Assembly (NCBI RefSeq): GCF_028858725.1
Contig: NC_084773.1
Span: 6,624,350 to 6,688,349 of the forward strand
DNA length: 64,000 nucleotides
DNA from: Colius striatus
Lineage: Eukaryota; Chordata; Aves; Coliiformes; Coliidae
Direction: 5' to 3'
Shown here in pieces: positions 13,701 through 28,400 of this stretch (its first letter is position 1; each line of letters opens with the position of its first letter). Below the pieces are notes generated by a model. The model was not told where the DNA came from. It was given only the letters and a program-made list of their open reading frames with translations, and searched no databases. The translations under genes were made by a program, and so were the position numbers.

Positions 13701-15030
13701 TTATGAGATGAAAGCAAGGATGATTTATCCAGATACAACAGATAACCCCTACTATAGCAGAACAAGTATAATCCCTAGTATGTCTGTTTAGATATCTCTG
13801 CCTGTACATATACTTATTCTTGTTGGCTCAAACCCCTGGCAGTTCTAAAGGACTCATTACAGATTCCCTTCACATCCACTTAAACCATAAACCATATTTT
13901 AAATGATCTGTTCAGCTGGTGAGTTCTCAAAACACTTGCAGATCATTTAAGGTGCCACAGGTTTCTCTTACTTGTTACCTATAAGAACTACAAATAAGTG
14001 ATTGAGTTACTTTGGAAAGAACTAATGAAGATCTAAGCTTTCAATTGTCATTATTCCTAGACTTATTTTAGAAATTAGTTTCTTCTAAAGACAATTAAAT
14101 ACATCAATATCTTTGAGATTTCAGGGAACAGAAGACCTTTAAAGCACAGGAAAATTTATTTTACCCCAGAGTCTACCATACCTACCTCAATGGTTCAGTT
14201 TGTTCCAAGCTTGAGAGAAGCTATGTTTGATCTGCTACACTGTGAATGGAGCAGTACTCAAGTAACACTCCTCATCTCTTGGCTCGCTTAGGAACCTCCA
14301 CTGCATCCTGCAATGCAATTGGATTTGACTGCCTGTATCTCTCTGTGCACTGACTGGCATTTGGAACCCAAAGAGCTCAGAAAGCTCTGCATCAGCACGG
14401 AAAGCTACTCTATGGCACCATCAAATTCTCTGTCCACAGTGGACTTGCCATTCTCAGAAAAAACTCCAAAACTTGTTTGGACCAGGCTCTGAGCAATCTG
14501 AGTTCGCCCTGTTTTGACTTTGACAGATCTCTTCCAAGCTATTTTGATTCTCCATGTCAAAGGAGCATCAGTTTTAAGCAACATCAGCAAGCACATATAT
14601 CAAAATTGTCTTTGTCTTCTTAACCCCAGTTGATGCAGAACAGTCTTTTTCAAATGCTGAGGTTTTGTCTTCACAATAGCAAGTAGGGATTACACTGTCC
14701 CAGGGAGGGCTAAGGCTTGTTATGACTAGTAATATTCAAGTTATAGATTACAGCTTGGAAAGCAAATCCCTAATACCTGATAGAGAAGAGAAAGTATTTG
14801 ACATAAATCCTCCTTAAATTGTGTTTAGAAGCTGCAAATCCTCAGTTTCCATGACTTGGATCTATTTCTGGACCAGCACAAACTTGCTATAGTAGAATCA
14901 ACTATTTTCTTCTTTCATCTTGCTGCATATTTCATACCTTAAAATACACTCTAGGAACATAATATGTGCTGCTGAACTGCCATATGGTATCCTGCAAACA
15001 CAAGATAAACTTCAATAAAGACAAGTCCAA
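7726..15030. other. Intergenic region between STAB1 and NISCH
   Basis: About 7.3 kb separates the STAB1 start codon from the NISCH poly(A) signal. The STAB1 promoter and any 5' UTR must lie at its left end, but I see no clear TATA box or CpG island. The only structured block I noticed is the exon-like segment at 9655-9805, listed separately. The rest is AT-rich with no recognisable gene or repeat. Confidence 0.6.
9655..9805 (-). other. Exon-like block flanked by splice-site motifs (unassigned)
   Basis: On the minus strand a 151-nt segment follows a good acceptor (GGCTTTTCAG) and ends at CAG followed by GTAGGA. One frame is open throughout and contains EMSDEEAACEPFD and ends in NLMYLIQ. A second frame encodes a short hydrophobic peptide starting MALLRVCIF. 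I recognise neither. It lies 1.9 kb upstream of STAB1 exon 1 on the same strand, so a non-coding 5' exon of STAB1 is one reading; chance is another. Confidence 0.25.
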
Positions 15031-15779
15031 AAGAAAACTGTCAAATTACACTTTATTTGTATTGACAAGATAGGCAAAAGAAAGACTTTGTGTTCAGAGA
15101 TACAAATTCATTATTTGCTGACAAAATGCTCATATACCCATGTTGAGTATTTCCACTTTCAAGATGATACCAAGCAGACCTTTATCAGGCAATTCTTTGT
15201 CCTAGGATATGGAAAAAGAATGGCCATGAAAATAACTTCACATGAAAATGTGTCACCTGGCTGTGGCTCAAGTTCTACTGGCAAGTTCATGATTGGCAGC
15301 AAATAATTACATTTGGCCTCTGAGAAAAACATATGTAAAACTGTAAGATCATTAAATAATAAGCATTAGCAGCATACCCAAAATACTTCTTGTACAAAGA
15401 CCATTGCACTTGAACATACACAAGCATTTACCCTTATTTACAGACTAGGATTTGTATAGAACAGCAAGACTGATATATACAGAAAAATAGCAGGAACCTT
15501 AACAGCCCCAGACAACAGCAGATCTAGTGTTGACTCCTTAATTTTTCCATACAGTTTCCCAGGATGTCTCAGCTTTTTTTTACTATTGCATAAAAAAGAC
15601 TTTACAAGTTCAGTCCCCAGGTAACACTTCAGAATATTTCTATGTACTATTAAATGTTCACTGCACTAGGGAGCCCAGGTCAGCTCCTTATTAAAACCCA
15701 GAACTTGACAGGTGCTATCTATTTGAACACAGTGCTTTACCCTTAGAATAGACACTGAAATCACCCAGCTGTGCAGTAA
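15030..15779 (-). other. NISCH: NISCH 3' UTR with poly(A) signal
   Basis: About 750 nt, AT-rich, with no long open frame. A canonical AATAAA on the minus strand lies at 15052-15057, so cleavage is expected near 15030-15040. No other strong hexamer is closer to the stop codon. Confidence 0.75.
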
Positions 15780-16408
15780 CTACCCAGTGAGTTCCAAAGG
15801 CAGTTCCCTACCACACAGGATCTCCCATTGTCTTGCAAGCAATGAAATTAATTTCTCTCTGCTTTCTCCGCTTGGGATAAAGATGTACCACTGGATCTCT
15901 CTGTTCCTGTTGCCTTCTCGTTTAGCATTTCCCTTTGGTGCATTATCAGTTTCTCCAAAGTGATCCAGTGTTAAGTTCTGCATCAGGTCCTGATTCTGAA
16001 CATCATCGAACACAAAGGTAAGGGCCTGTGGGTACGGCTGATAGCCCATGAGGACTCTGTCCAAATCCCGGATCCGTCTTCCATCTGCAAGCTGGTACTT
16101 ATCTCTCTTTGGTGGCTCCTTGGCAAATTCAGGTAGTGGGTAACTGATGTAATCTTCATCAAAGAGGAACAAATCAGAGCTGGTTAATATAAGTGTCTTA
16201 GGTTGAAGAGAACTAGTGTTTTGCGTAGATCCTTCAACAGGATTTACTTGAAATGCCAACACATACAGAAGGATGTTGAGAGACTGAAGATTACTCAAAC
16301 CATCCATCTTCTCTGCCACTAGAAAAGCAAGGTCTCCAATCTCCTCTTCATTTGGATAAATAAATTTTACTCTGCTTGAGTGAATCAGTTCATAATTCTC
16401 CATTTTTC
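15780..16408 (-). CDS. NISCH: NISCH exon 21 (stop codon)
   Basis: 629 nt including the TAG stop at 15780-15782. Begins [16 protein letters not shown] and ends [18 protein letters not shown], followed by LTG, the same C-terminus as human apart from conservative changes. Confidence 0.97.
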
Positions 16409-19400
16409 CTGCAAGAAACAGAGATTTTATATAGACTTATTTAGTACTATACAACACAATGCATTAGTATGAGCAACAACCTTTGACAGTTGGCTGCAAC
16501 TGGAAGAATCCAAGTTTTGGATCTATTTATATCTGGTTTTATATACAATATTGGAATTTATTTCGATTGCAGATCTCTGCTGGAATCTCCTGCATCACCA
16601 ACACACTCTTCTGCGAATTTCTAATGACATAACTGGTTCAGGGTGATGGCAGAAGAGGTTAAAGGAAATACAGCAAAAGGAATATATGGCAAAGCTTGAA
16701 GGAAGCATGACTTTTCTCATATGAATTGCTCTGATAAAGCACATGATTTCCCATCAATTCATGCACTTTCTGGGCTTCCACAGCTTCTTAAAAATAATAA
16801 CAACCATTTTTCAAGAAAATGCCAGTTGTTTCTTTAAACAGGTTTCAGAATTCTAAGCAGTTTCCCTTGATATTGGAACAGAACACACCTTAACAAAAAG
16901 TCTAGTTTCACTTCACAACATTCTGAAGGAATAACAGGATTCTTATTTGACCAACTGAGGAAAAGCAAAACCTTCAGACTTTGTTACCTTCATTGCTCTT
17001 AGATGACTTTGACTGAAACTTGCAGTAGGAGCTACACTAGCACACACCCCGAAGTACTGTGTAGAAGGTGCTCCTTCTGCTGGACTCAAGCCATCACTAA
17101 CTTCACATGTACATGACCATTTACATTTAACAACTCTGTTCAGATAAGGCACATGTAAGACAATTGAAGTGGGGGAGCTTGGCTAAAAGGAAACCATTGA
17201 TGCATAAATTTCCCTCAAGAGTTTTAGTCAGTACACTTTCAACAATGTCCTATGTATGACATGTAGGTAACTCATGACAGGTAGAAGAGACCATTTACCT
17301 GTGGTTTTACTCCCAAATTCAGAGTAGAAGTCTTTATCTACTGGTTCAGGTGAAGGTGTGCGAGCAAGCAATGACAGAACTGCCATAAGCTGCTGTATGA
17401 AGGTGTGAGTGTTGTAACTGTCTCTTGTCAGGCAGGCCACTATATGATCAGCAGAGTGTCCTGAGGAGATGACAGAATATAAACCACTCACAAAACTCCA
17501 TGAGGCATTATCACAACTTCTTCAATAACATACAACTGTCCCCCAAAAAGATTTCTTGCAAGGATCACTTCTCCTGAAAACATGCATCGTTATTCAGAAA
17601 GCTTTCAAATCCTTGGAAAACAACAGAAGCCTTAATTCCCTCAAACCCCCTTCCCCCAGTTTTAGCTTTATTTAAAATATAATGTACACTTATCATTTAA
17701 CTGTTCAACTATTGCTGTAGGAGTTCAGCTCATTTTTCAACTCATAATTTATCTTACAGAAAAAATCCTGCCCTCTGTTTGTGGCCTTGTTACACGTAAA
17801 GTCACTTTACATCATTTACACTAGAGTTCCTCTCTTCCCCTTCTTCCTCAAGGCTTCAACACAATTAGAAGACATTTTAGAACACAATAATGTACAGCTC
17901 TCAAGTACAAGGACTCTAAGGCAAAACACAAGCCCAGAAACCTTACCCATCTTATTTCCATCCACTTTTAAATTGATATCATTCCCTTTTGTGAACTTCC
18001 AGGCCTCATTTTCTATCCAAAAAGTCAACCATCAGCTACTCATCTGAAAATGTGGGCAGTACCTTGATTTTACTCTTTATTGAAAGCCAAAACCTCAAAA
18101 CATCAAGAAAGTGTTTACATTTCTCTTTTGATGTGTCAAGACAGGAGAATTTTTGAAAGCACTTGTGGGAGCAGTTAATTGATATTAAGCTTCCCAGTTA
18201 CCTCAATTACTAGATGTTGCAAGACAGTATTATCAGCCTACTAGTACAACACCAGTGTTAAATTAACTTCTTTTAAGAAAGTCAACAAAATAATATACTC
18301 TTCCATTTCACTAATAAAATAAGGGCAGGAATCCATTAACTTAAAAGCACAACACATACTCACCAGTAATTCGGAAGTATTGGTCAAACAGGCCAACATT
18401 TACTGACTGCAAGTCATTAAGTTTTAGTACAAAGCAGCAAGAGAGGTGGAAATAACTGTTTTCACAATCTGAGTTTTCTTTGTTCCAAAAATCTGTTGAA
18501 AAAAGATCAGATTTGAATATCAGTGATATCAGATTTGAATCAGCAGATGCCTCAAACCACTCACATGAACTGAATGCACACCATGAGTTCAGCCTTAGCA
18601 TTTTGGTTATGAAAGGGCCTTTTAGCTGCCCAGGTAATGCTATGGACAATGAACTGACATCTGAAAACAGCATAGAAACAATGGCACACGGACAGAGGGG
18701 TCTGTCTGAGGAGCAGTCATGACTCAAGATGCTGCTGCTTCAACATAAAAGCCTCATGCAACTACCCTGCATACAGCAAACTCTGCCACTCTTAAGACAA
18801 ACAGACAGAGATGAAGTTGTTAACCTTATTAAAGGATCAAAATAGATACCTCACCTGACTGGTGCTCATCAGCATGAATGAAGGAATCATCCAACAGAAA
18901 GTAAATAGCTTTTGTTGAGAGAAGCACACAAGCCATCACTTCCAAATTGGGAGTCTTATAAAACAGAACTGAAGACCACATGAGATGTCTCAACTCTTCA
19001 TTTTCCACCTAAGATGCAAATTGTATTTCATACATCACTTTGATATTTCTGATTGTTTTTCTAGTAGTCTAAAGTTGCCTCTAAGATGAACAATTTCAAA
19101 GCCTTGAGCACTTGAACCTGCTATAGTGAGAGCAGAAGTTCACCTCAAAGCTGTCAAGCGTGGCAATTTTGAGGTGAACACAACAGTAGTCCACTGAAAA
19201 TGTCTTGTGTTCATAAAAGACATTTTTCTTCTATTGTGGTCTATTCCTTGTTTTCAGACCAAAACTAAAAAACAGAAGAACATCTAGTGTACAAAAAAGG
19301 CTTTCTAGAACAGACAGTGCAGACATTTTAATCAACAGATGAGCAGTGCCTCCCAAGCCTCAACAAGTCTACTGAGCTTTGAGTTACTACTGAAGGGCTC

Positions 19401-22400
19401 GATTCAAAGATGCTTAAGAGAGGACAGAAGAGCAGCTTGTCACTACAGCTGCTGTCTCAACTAGGCATCCTCCCAGCTTCTAGCTTCATGAGCTTACTGG
19501 GAATCCTCAAATGTGTTACCTGCCTTCTCTATTGGTTTCTCCTGGTGTAGAGAAGCACGATTTATAACTTGTGCTTATACTTAAAACACTTGTGAAGCAA
19601 GGTAATAAAAAGTCTCTTTCAATAAGCTTTTAAATTCATGTTTGTACTCAATGATTTATCACTCAAAAAGCTGCATCATTAAGGCAAGATGTACTTTAAT
19701 TGGATGTTCCATACAGACTATAAATCTTGTTTTTCAGCAATTAGGTTTATCTGCTCATGTTTCTGTAGTACCTACAGCCATGCACATGTATTACATTCAT
19801 GCACCCATATTACACAAGGGAGTCAGGACATTTATTTAGCTTTATACCATCACAAAATAATTCCACTCTAGTTTTCTTTCCTTTTTAACACTTTGTCAAA
19901 GGAAGAACATTCTTAAGTAATGCAATCTTCAACACATACACTAATATACTCTACTGTTCTGCATCAAGGATCCCGAAGGCAACAGATGCCTGGCAGGATC
20001 CCAATTGCTGTGAAACAGAAAATGGAGTAACACAAACAGGTTTTTGACTAAAACACATCCAAGGCTTTGCAAAGCCCAACTCTTTTTAGTTTGATCAGGA
20101 TAGTTCTCTTTAAAACACTGTCTAGTACTGAAAGGCCACAAGACATCTTTTCACACCTCAAGGCTAGACACATACCTCTGCAATGTTGCCATGGAAAAAT
20201 TCAACTAGGGCATTTCCTTTCAGCCCAGCCACATACTGCAAAGACCCAGAAACATTAAGGTGAACAGGAATCTGGTTATCTTCTGTTATCTTCTGCACAA
20301 GAAATTCAGATGGATATAAAGGTGACAGTGTCAGATGAGGCTTGCAAAAACTAGAAGAGATCCAAAAAGCACAACATGAAAACTTAAGGAAATACACAGC
20401 TCTTCCCCTACAAGAATTTCATTTAATTCAGAATTTAGGAACAGGCTACCTCTATTCTTAATGTTTTACTTTAAGTAATTTATCTTGAGCATAGTTGTCA
20501 AACTGCCACGACCTCAGGCTGCAAGCACATGAAACAGGATGTCTCCTTCCATAAGAAAACACATTATGTTGCAGCAGTAAAACAAAACAGAAACAAAAGA
20601 AAGGCAGACAGGTACAGTCCTGGTTAACCACTCACACATACTACAGACTAACAGAATGAAAGAGTACTTCATTGATACTACAGGTCAAAACAAATATGAA
20701 TGACAACTACAAACACACTGGCTAGGGAACATGAACTTCAACACTGTGCAACAGAGCTTTCATGGAATTGTTACCTTGCTGGCTGACCGTGTCTGTTTGC
20801 CTCCATGTGACTGCTTACACCATCTGATTTGCTTGAAGCTTTAAAAATAATGATAGTCTTAACATCCTGCAGGAGTGTCCTTAAGAGACTGTAGATTCTT
20901 AGGAAGTGGAATTTCTCATGAGGTAGAACAAACACCGCTGTAACAAATCTGTATCCAACGAGTAACTCCAGCACATGCCCATCCGAAAATGAACCCTTCT
21001 GCTGGATGGCACCGTGAGTGGGATGCAACACAAGCGATGCTAACGGAATCCTATTCAGCTTAAATACACTTCCCAACTCTTCTGTGACTACCCATTTACC
21101 TGGCAGTAAACTGAAATCCACCTTTACTATGTACAAATGCTGGGGTGTTAGAAATATCCAACAGGGATGGACCACACAGCAATCCTGGTCAGCAGATTTA
21201 TACACTGAAGAATAAAGTGCAGAACACAAAACAGTTTTTGACCATTCTTTGTTAGTGCCAGTTGACTCTGGTTGATGTGACATTTTCTGAACGTTGGTTT
21301 TATTCCCATAAACAAGATACGCTGGGAAACAACCTTTTATTTCAACATCTTCTGCTGAAATGCAATTCACTTCCATAAGCTGACAGAGAAACTCCTGAAG
21401 GTTTGCTTTTCCACAGTATAACGTGGAGCCTGGTAACACTGATGTGTAGTGTTGAGAGTAACATGTGTGTAAACAGGAATAAAAGTCTTGAAGATTCTGA
21501 GTGTCTGAAACAACAAACAAGCAGTTGTCACCGTTTTTCAGCTTCAGCACTAAACAGATTTCTGGTAGAAGAAAGCCAAACTCAGTTAGATCAGTATATG
21601 GAAAACACAGCATTAACTTCAAGGCAGAAGGGATGTGCTGGCAATTTCCTTTCAATTCCTGATGAGGGATTTCAAACACTGCTAGCGTATCATTGGTCAA
21701 AACCAAACAGGAAGCAAACTGCTTCAATCCTTTATGAATGTGAATGGAAAAACTCCAGAGGATTTTGACTATGTCAACACTCTCCATCATTATGCTGTCA
21801 CATGTCTGAGTGTCTGAAGTAGTGCTGAACTCAAAAGTCTGATCTCCTTCATGAAGTCCCATTTCAAAATACCCATCTTCTTTGTCTGTAGTTCTGGAAT
21901 CACCTGGAGGGCTTCCTTTATTCTCTGTAAAGCAGGAGGGTGATCTCTGCACAGTCTGCACTATCAAGGCAGAAAGGTGCTGGATAAAATCTTTGTTTGT
22001 GGCAGTGTATGACATACAATTAAAAGGTAAGATGATGGTGTTACAGGGGTCAGGCATCGCACAGCTTTCTTCCTCCAAATGATCCACACTTCAAGAGACA
22101 AGAAGCCACCATAAGTACAAGCTTGAATCGAAAGACTGTCACAGCTACCCACACAATCCATGGTGCTGCTTACTGTTGTCACTACAGTTAAGTCCATGTA
22201 ATTTTGTTAAACATTCATAATGCACACAGCCATTAATTTTAAAGGCTGGTAGCATGTAATTCTATAGACACTAAATGACTCATCTTCCATTTCCCATCCC
22301 TAATAAACATAATCCTTATGAGTTAAAGCACTTCATAACACAGTTGTTGCAGGTTTTGAAACTACCAACTGCATTCCAGGGTTCAAAGGTTAAAGATGAT

Positions 22401-25400
22401 TTAGACCATAAAATTATTTTGGTTCAAAAATATCCTCAAGAACAACAGCAGCATATAAAAAGGCTTTTGCCTTAAAGGCCGAGTTTAAAAACGCAGCATC
22501 CACCATTATTACCCCAAAGTTACTGAGGATTTAAACCAGAACTTCAGACATCTAGCTTACCATGTATGATGACCACTTCCATGCTCTTTACATGAATCCA
22601 AGAGAGAGGCAGGTGCCTAAGGAGAAAGCATGAGAAAGTTATCCACTACTTAAGAGCTGCTGTCAGACTTTAGCATCCATGAAAAGCAAAGTTAACACTG
22701 GCTCCCACTTCTTAAAATTACCCAAGTCCTGACTGCTGTACTCATGGGAGTCAAACTGTTATCCTTTGAGGATGCTGAAACACTGTTTACTTTAGGTTGG
22801 GCATTCAATTAAGACTGCAAAAGAATGAACTCTGTTACTAACTTGAGAAGAGATCCAATCTGTGACCCACAGGACTTCAGCACACTACAAAATTTTACTT
22901 AAAGCACTGTAAAGTGAAGCAAAAAGGTAGAGGAACTTGACAAAGGTCAGCTGCAGTGGTACCAAAGGAAGAGATTCCCCGAAACTCTGCTGTCTCATTC
23001 CTTGAAGGCATGCATATTGAGAGTGTTTCCAATACAACAAATGAAATCACAATACAGAAGTTATGTAACTGGTGGAGTTTGAAGGAGACAAATGAAGGCC
23101 ACTACCTATATACAGGGGAAAGGTTGTTCTACTCTACTAGCAAGAGAATTGCCTTAAAAAACTGACATTGTAGTTAGGCAAGATAGAAGTCTTACGTGTA
23201 GTATCTAAGTGGATATTAAATGATGTGATACTAGTAGTGGATTAATGTCTCAACATCATGACAGTGACAACAATTCTCTGCAACTCCAGTAAACTTGAAT
23301 GATACATTTAATTTGCAAGATGGACTAAAATTTGGGGTTGCCTCCTTTTCCATCACCATAGCTCTGAGAATCAAAAGTATTTTGCTATGGATTACTACGA
23401 AAAGAGAAGTTGAATATCAGAAATGAGCTTGCAAAACCACTTTTTAATATACCAGAAAATAAAGAGAAGGAAGCAATTACCTGATTTTTACATCTGGGAT
23501 CTGGTATATCAAAGCATCTCTGGGGAACTGTATGGTCTGTAGGAGTCGAACTACTGGATGGTAAAAAACTGCTGGCTAGGACTGTTTCTTCACAATTTAT
23601 TTCTACAACAAAGACATACAGGTCTTAATCACTGAGATGAAATCATAATGAATGTCTAGTACTACCTCTCAAACAAATGGAATTAAAATTATATAGTCAA
23701 CATCTGATCATTGATCACTTTTAAAGCTAAAGAATATTTTCAAACAACAGCCAGGGCAAAACAAAAGCAGGTAGAATTTTATTCTAACTCCAGAAGTACC
23801 TTTAACCACAGAGGAAGTTGCATTAAAGCTCATTTAAGGTAATAATCAATTAATATCTCTACATCTGGTGTAAGAATTCTTCACATGACTTAGTTTTAAC
23901 AGAACTAGTCAGTTTTGTTAATCCTAACCCTTACTTTTGCCAAAACACTGCCAGGTTGGCAAACAAACAGCATGGCACTCTTTGTAAACTTCATATCAAT
24001 CTCTCAAATCTCTGTAGGCTTCAAGTAAACAAGTATAATACCTAAAGTAAAACCTTCAACCAGACTCAGAAGGTCTGGTCCCTCAAACATCACTCAAGAC
24101 AATTACTTCACCTTATTTGTAACCTTTCTGAAGAGTTCGAAGTTGAATCATCAGTAAAAACTTCTGAGTGCATATAAGCCAACATTGTCAGGGACATTTG
24201 ACTTTTTCCCTGTTTGGTATTCACACCATTGCACTGACAACACCAGCAAATGCATTTCCAGTATTACCACTGAGTCAGTCAGTTCAAGTATATAAATGTG
24301 CAAATAAACAATAGTATTAGTGTGGATATGTTTCTGGCTTGAGCATAAAATCTCCTGCATGTGTATTTCTGGACTGATGTTAAAGTTTACTGGATTACAT
24401 CAAACCATCTCAGAGGAAACACAAGAGATATTTTACTTGTAAAAAAAATACTGTGTTAGCAAGAAGGAAACTCAACTTGACAGGAAAACCAGAACATGAC
24501 ACCATTATTTTTGGTTTTCTGTTTCCTATACAAATATTTAATCTTTTTCCATAAGCCATTTGCCAGTGACATTTAATTTGAATAATATGTTTCGGAAACA
24601 GATGGTGTCTAGAAAAACTGCAGAGAAAACAATTCATAGAAATAGCATATCAGGAAATTAATTCCATTATTCATGAGTTCAAGTCTAACAGTGAAGCTAA
24701 TTGCCTGGCATATTTAAAAAAAACACATTTCTCACAATCAGCATTTTGCAAGAAACCCCTAGATAGACAGAAGTGTAGCAAATAATCATTTGCTATGTTA
24801 AAACTGAGAAATAGCCTGCCCTGGTTCTCATTTTCCTACTGTTTATAAAAGTCTTCCTACTAAAGGAACCTTATGGAGAAGGGCCACAGTAAACAAGCCT
24901 TGAATCTTGTACCAGTCTTTCTATAGAGCTTCTAAGTTTATCAGAAATATCTAGATATTTTCCTCACAAGAATCATTTGCTCATAAAAATCTACTGTAAT
25001 AGAAAAAGACTACTGACAAATAACTCCAACAGTCACAATGATTTGGTAGCATGAGTTTTGCATCTAGTTCTATAGCAAACTGCAGGTTAACACTAAATGT
25101 CTCAATTCTGTAACTTAAATGCTTAATAAAGTAAGCATTGACTTAAATTTGTAAACATTTGCATTGTATCTGCAGATGAAAAGTGATCTAGAAGGGCTAC
25201 AAAGGTGAATGAAAGGCATAAACAGCACCTAAATTGGTCTCTAAGTTGTCTGTCCTTGAATCAAATGCTGTCAGAACAATTTCACTTTTACAGAGTCGAC
25301 AAAGAAACCATGACTGATTTTGCATAGGGATAGACTTTTTTCAAAGATCAAGCTTTTCAGGTATGTTTCTCTCCCCCATCCACCAATTCACTAGTTTACT

Positions 25401-28400
25401 GGGAAGAGTAAGCTCTTCCAACTCCAAATTACTGAGAGTATAACCCCTGTTCTTTTCAATGGTTATGAAGTATTCTCCCATTATTCATATCCTATTGCAG
25501 TTTAAGTTTTCAATCAGGCAAAGTCAAAAAAAAGTATCTTTATCTCCTCTTCTCAGTCATAAATGAATATTCATAAGTCAGTCTTACAGGCTCCTGCAAA
25601 AGATGAAAGATAAACCAGTCTTCTAAGTTCTTTATGCAATAGGCATGCTTCTTTGAAACATACAGGTTTTTTTCAGGTAAGATTAGCAGGTGCTGTAGAA
25701 CACAACAGATATGCTGAAGTCACAGGCTCAACCAGACTACTAATCCCAAAACTGTCTCATCTCCTTTTTCTGCCTTCCTCCAGGTTTGACAGAAATGCAG
25801 GTCTTGCAAAAAAAGCAATAATGGAACACAGGCTGCTTGAGTTCACATTTTGCAGACCAATAACAGGTAAAGAAACAAGTGTAAAACTTGATTATATATG
25901 CCATGGTTTTCCATTAAGGCATGTATTTAAGATAGGAGATACATAGTCCTCTGCTGGTAATTTCTGAGGATGAAGCACTAAAAGCCCTCTACTCAAACTT
26001 CCACTACACCTGATTAACACTATAGTGAAAAATTGGTCAATTTTTATGATACTTTTTAAGCCAATACTACTAGATCTTTCTGCTTTGTCTTGATAGGCCT
26101 TATACCCTTGCACATAATACATGTATATCAATGCAGCTTAGAATAGCAGAACCAAGAGGCTCAGCCCAGCAGCACGATACATACATGATTACCTTGGCTG
26201 GAGCTGACAGGACGAGGCAGAGAGGGAGAAGAACGAACAGTAAGAGAACAGTTTGATTTGGAGCTGGCAGCACTGAGCCTGGAGTCCTCACTGATCTAAT
26301 AAAGAAAGTATGCAGATTAAAGAAAAAAACCTAAATACACAAGATACATTAGATCCTAAACTAAGTCTACACAAGCTTCCTCAATTTTAGTCAAAGGAAA
26401 GTTAGTGCCAGCTTTTTTCTTGGAAGGGGAGGTGCACACTGTGTCATGTCCTCTGAAGTTTTTATCTTCACACTAACTGGAATTCCAACAAGAATTCTTT
26501 TAGAGAAGTCATTTGATCACTGACTAGTCACACTGTATTGACAAAACCAGCAGCAAGTTTCACAGACTACAAGAGAATGAAAACAGGATTTCTATACTGT
26601 AGGGACAGAATGGGTTCTGGTTAAGTTTCTAACCAAAACAAGAGTAACCAAATACACAGCACATACAGGAGAAGGCAAGGAGGATTTGGATTTCTGACTC
26701 TTTCTCACCGCTGAACACCCACAAGAGGAATGTTTGGGAAAGTAATTTCAGCACTCTGCAACACAAGCAGTAAAATCACACCTCTGCAATACTTGCAGAG
26801 ATGGAAAATATGGCTGTTCAGGTCAACTATATATTCATTTTGTACACCATTAAGTCATTTTATCTTTTCATCACATTACCTCTCTCTCAAGTCAGCACAA
26901 AAAGGAAGGTCAGATAATCACTGAAATTACATTGAGAACTAAATGGGAAAAAGAGTTGTCGTTAAAAAGCTCATACCAGATTAAAGCACAAAGTGTAAAA
27001 GCTTTTATGCTAAAGAAAGCTGAATGAATTCTACTTAGAACTAATTTGTGCAAGTGTTTCTGTAAGCTTCTTTCATATGCAGCACATTCTACCCCTCAGA
27101 GCAAACTCACCTTTTTATCAGAGTTGCTCAGTTTGTATTTCACCTCCTTTGCCTTTTGAATAGCTTTTAGCACTTCCACAGTGTCCAGTTCTTTTTCTGT
27201 GGTTACAATGTTATCCAAACAGACCTAAAAAAGTGGGAAAATATCCAAAAACATTGAAAACAAGGCAGCTCTGCAATTATGTTTATTATTGCATAAATCA
27301 AATAATCTTAATTTAATGCAAACTATGTGCATCTTTAACCACTACACAGAAGAATTACATTAGACCTTGTTCTAACATACAATTTAATGCACCTTCAGAA
27401 GCACTTGGTAAGCTCAACACCCTTCTAGCACAACTGTGCTTCAATATTAACATACCCAAACATAACCCAAAGACAAGTAAACTTTCATTTACATCCAGCT
27501 GCATAGATAGATAATGTTCATATGGTTTCATCCTCCAAAGACTTCCAATACATACTAAAAACTCATCAGGCTTTAGAGCATTTGCACTACCTTCCTCATC
27601 AGGTTTCAATGGAAGAAGTGCAACTGTGGCTTACCTCTGAGGCTCTGTCCCCAAACTGAGCAAGTACTTTGGTCCGGTAATCAGGGATGATGCTCAATGG
27701 ATTGCTGGATAAAACCACTTTTTCTAAGCATGGGAGGCTTCCTATATTTTTTACTTCATCAATCTGAAAGTTTGAGTGAAATGATGAATACAAATTGGCT
27801 AAATAAAAAGGAAAATACAGACCGAGCATTTCTTCCACAAGTTACCAGAGAAAAACATATCTAAAGCCACTTTTATATGCAGTTTCACACATCAAAACAA
27901 ATTGCTCATGCTCTAAAGCACAACTCAACACTGAAAATCAAGCTACCTGTTCTATTTTGTTGTTGCTCAGATCCAAGTTGACTAATGAATACAGTTTGTT
28001 AAGACCACAAAGCCTTTCCAGTTGATTTCCTGCTAAATTCAGAGTTTTGATGTTTCCCAGTTTTGTGTGAACACCTTCTAGTGATGTAAGCTTGTTGTAG
28101 GATAAGTCCAGGTGAACAAGGTTATAAAGATGCTACAAAAGCACAGGAAGTCCAAGTTACACACAAATGTATTAAAATTAAACATAAAAGACACTGTAAT
28201 ATGGCTTGCTCACTTTTTGTGCAACTGTTTTCACACTGCAGGCTGCCCAGCACAAAGCAGCATTACATGAAATTATTCATTATACAGGTTCTAGCTTGTA
28301 GAAAAGGAATTTAACTGCATTTTTAACAACTCACAGATACTACTGTCAGTGAATGAATTTAGTTAAGAACTAAACATATGTCAACATTGGCAAAGAAGTG

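Larger units (their letters stand above)
16409..20774 (-). other. NISCH: NISCH introns 16-20
   Basis: These introns are 424, 1167, 362, 903 and 890 bp. All have GT-AG ends. I see no repeat insertion or embedded gene. Confidence 0.85.

Noticed and set aside
20341-20350. Alternative acceptor AG for NISCH exon 17 ten bases downstream
   Set aside because: Use of that AG after exon 16 shifts the frame and brings in a stop codon within four codons.
22100-22197. Open minus-strand stretch ([15 protein letters not shown]) immediately upstream of NISCH exon 16
   Set aside because: It resembles a Ser-rich part of the human linker, but it is in a different frame from exon 16, and a TGA precedes exon 16 in the correct frame. 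No room exists for an intron. Exons 14 and 15 already supply this region with matching phases.
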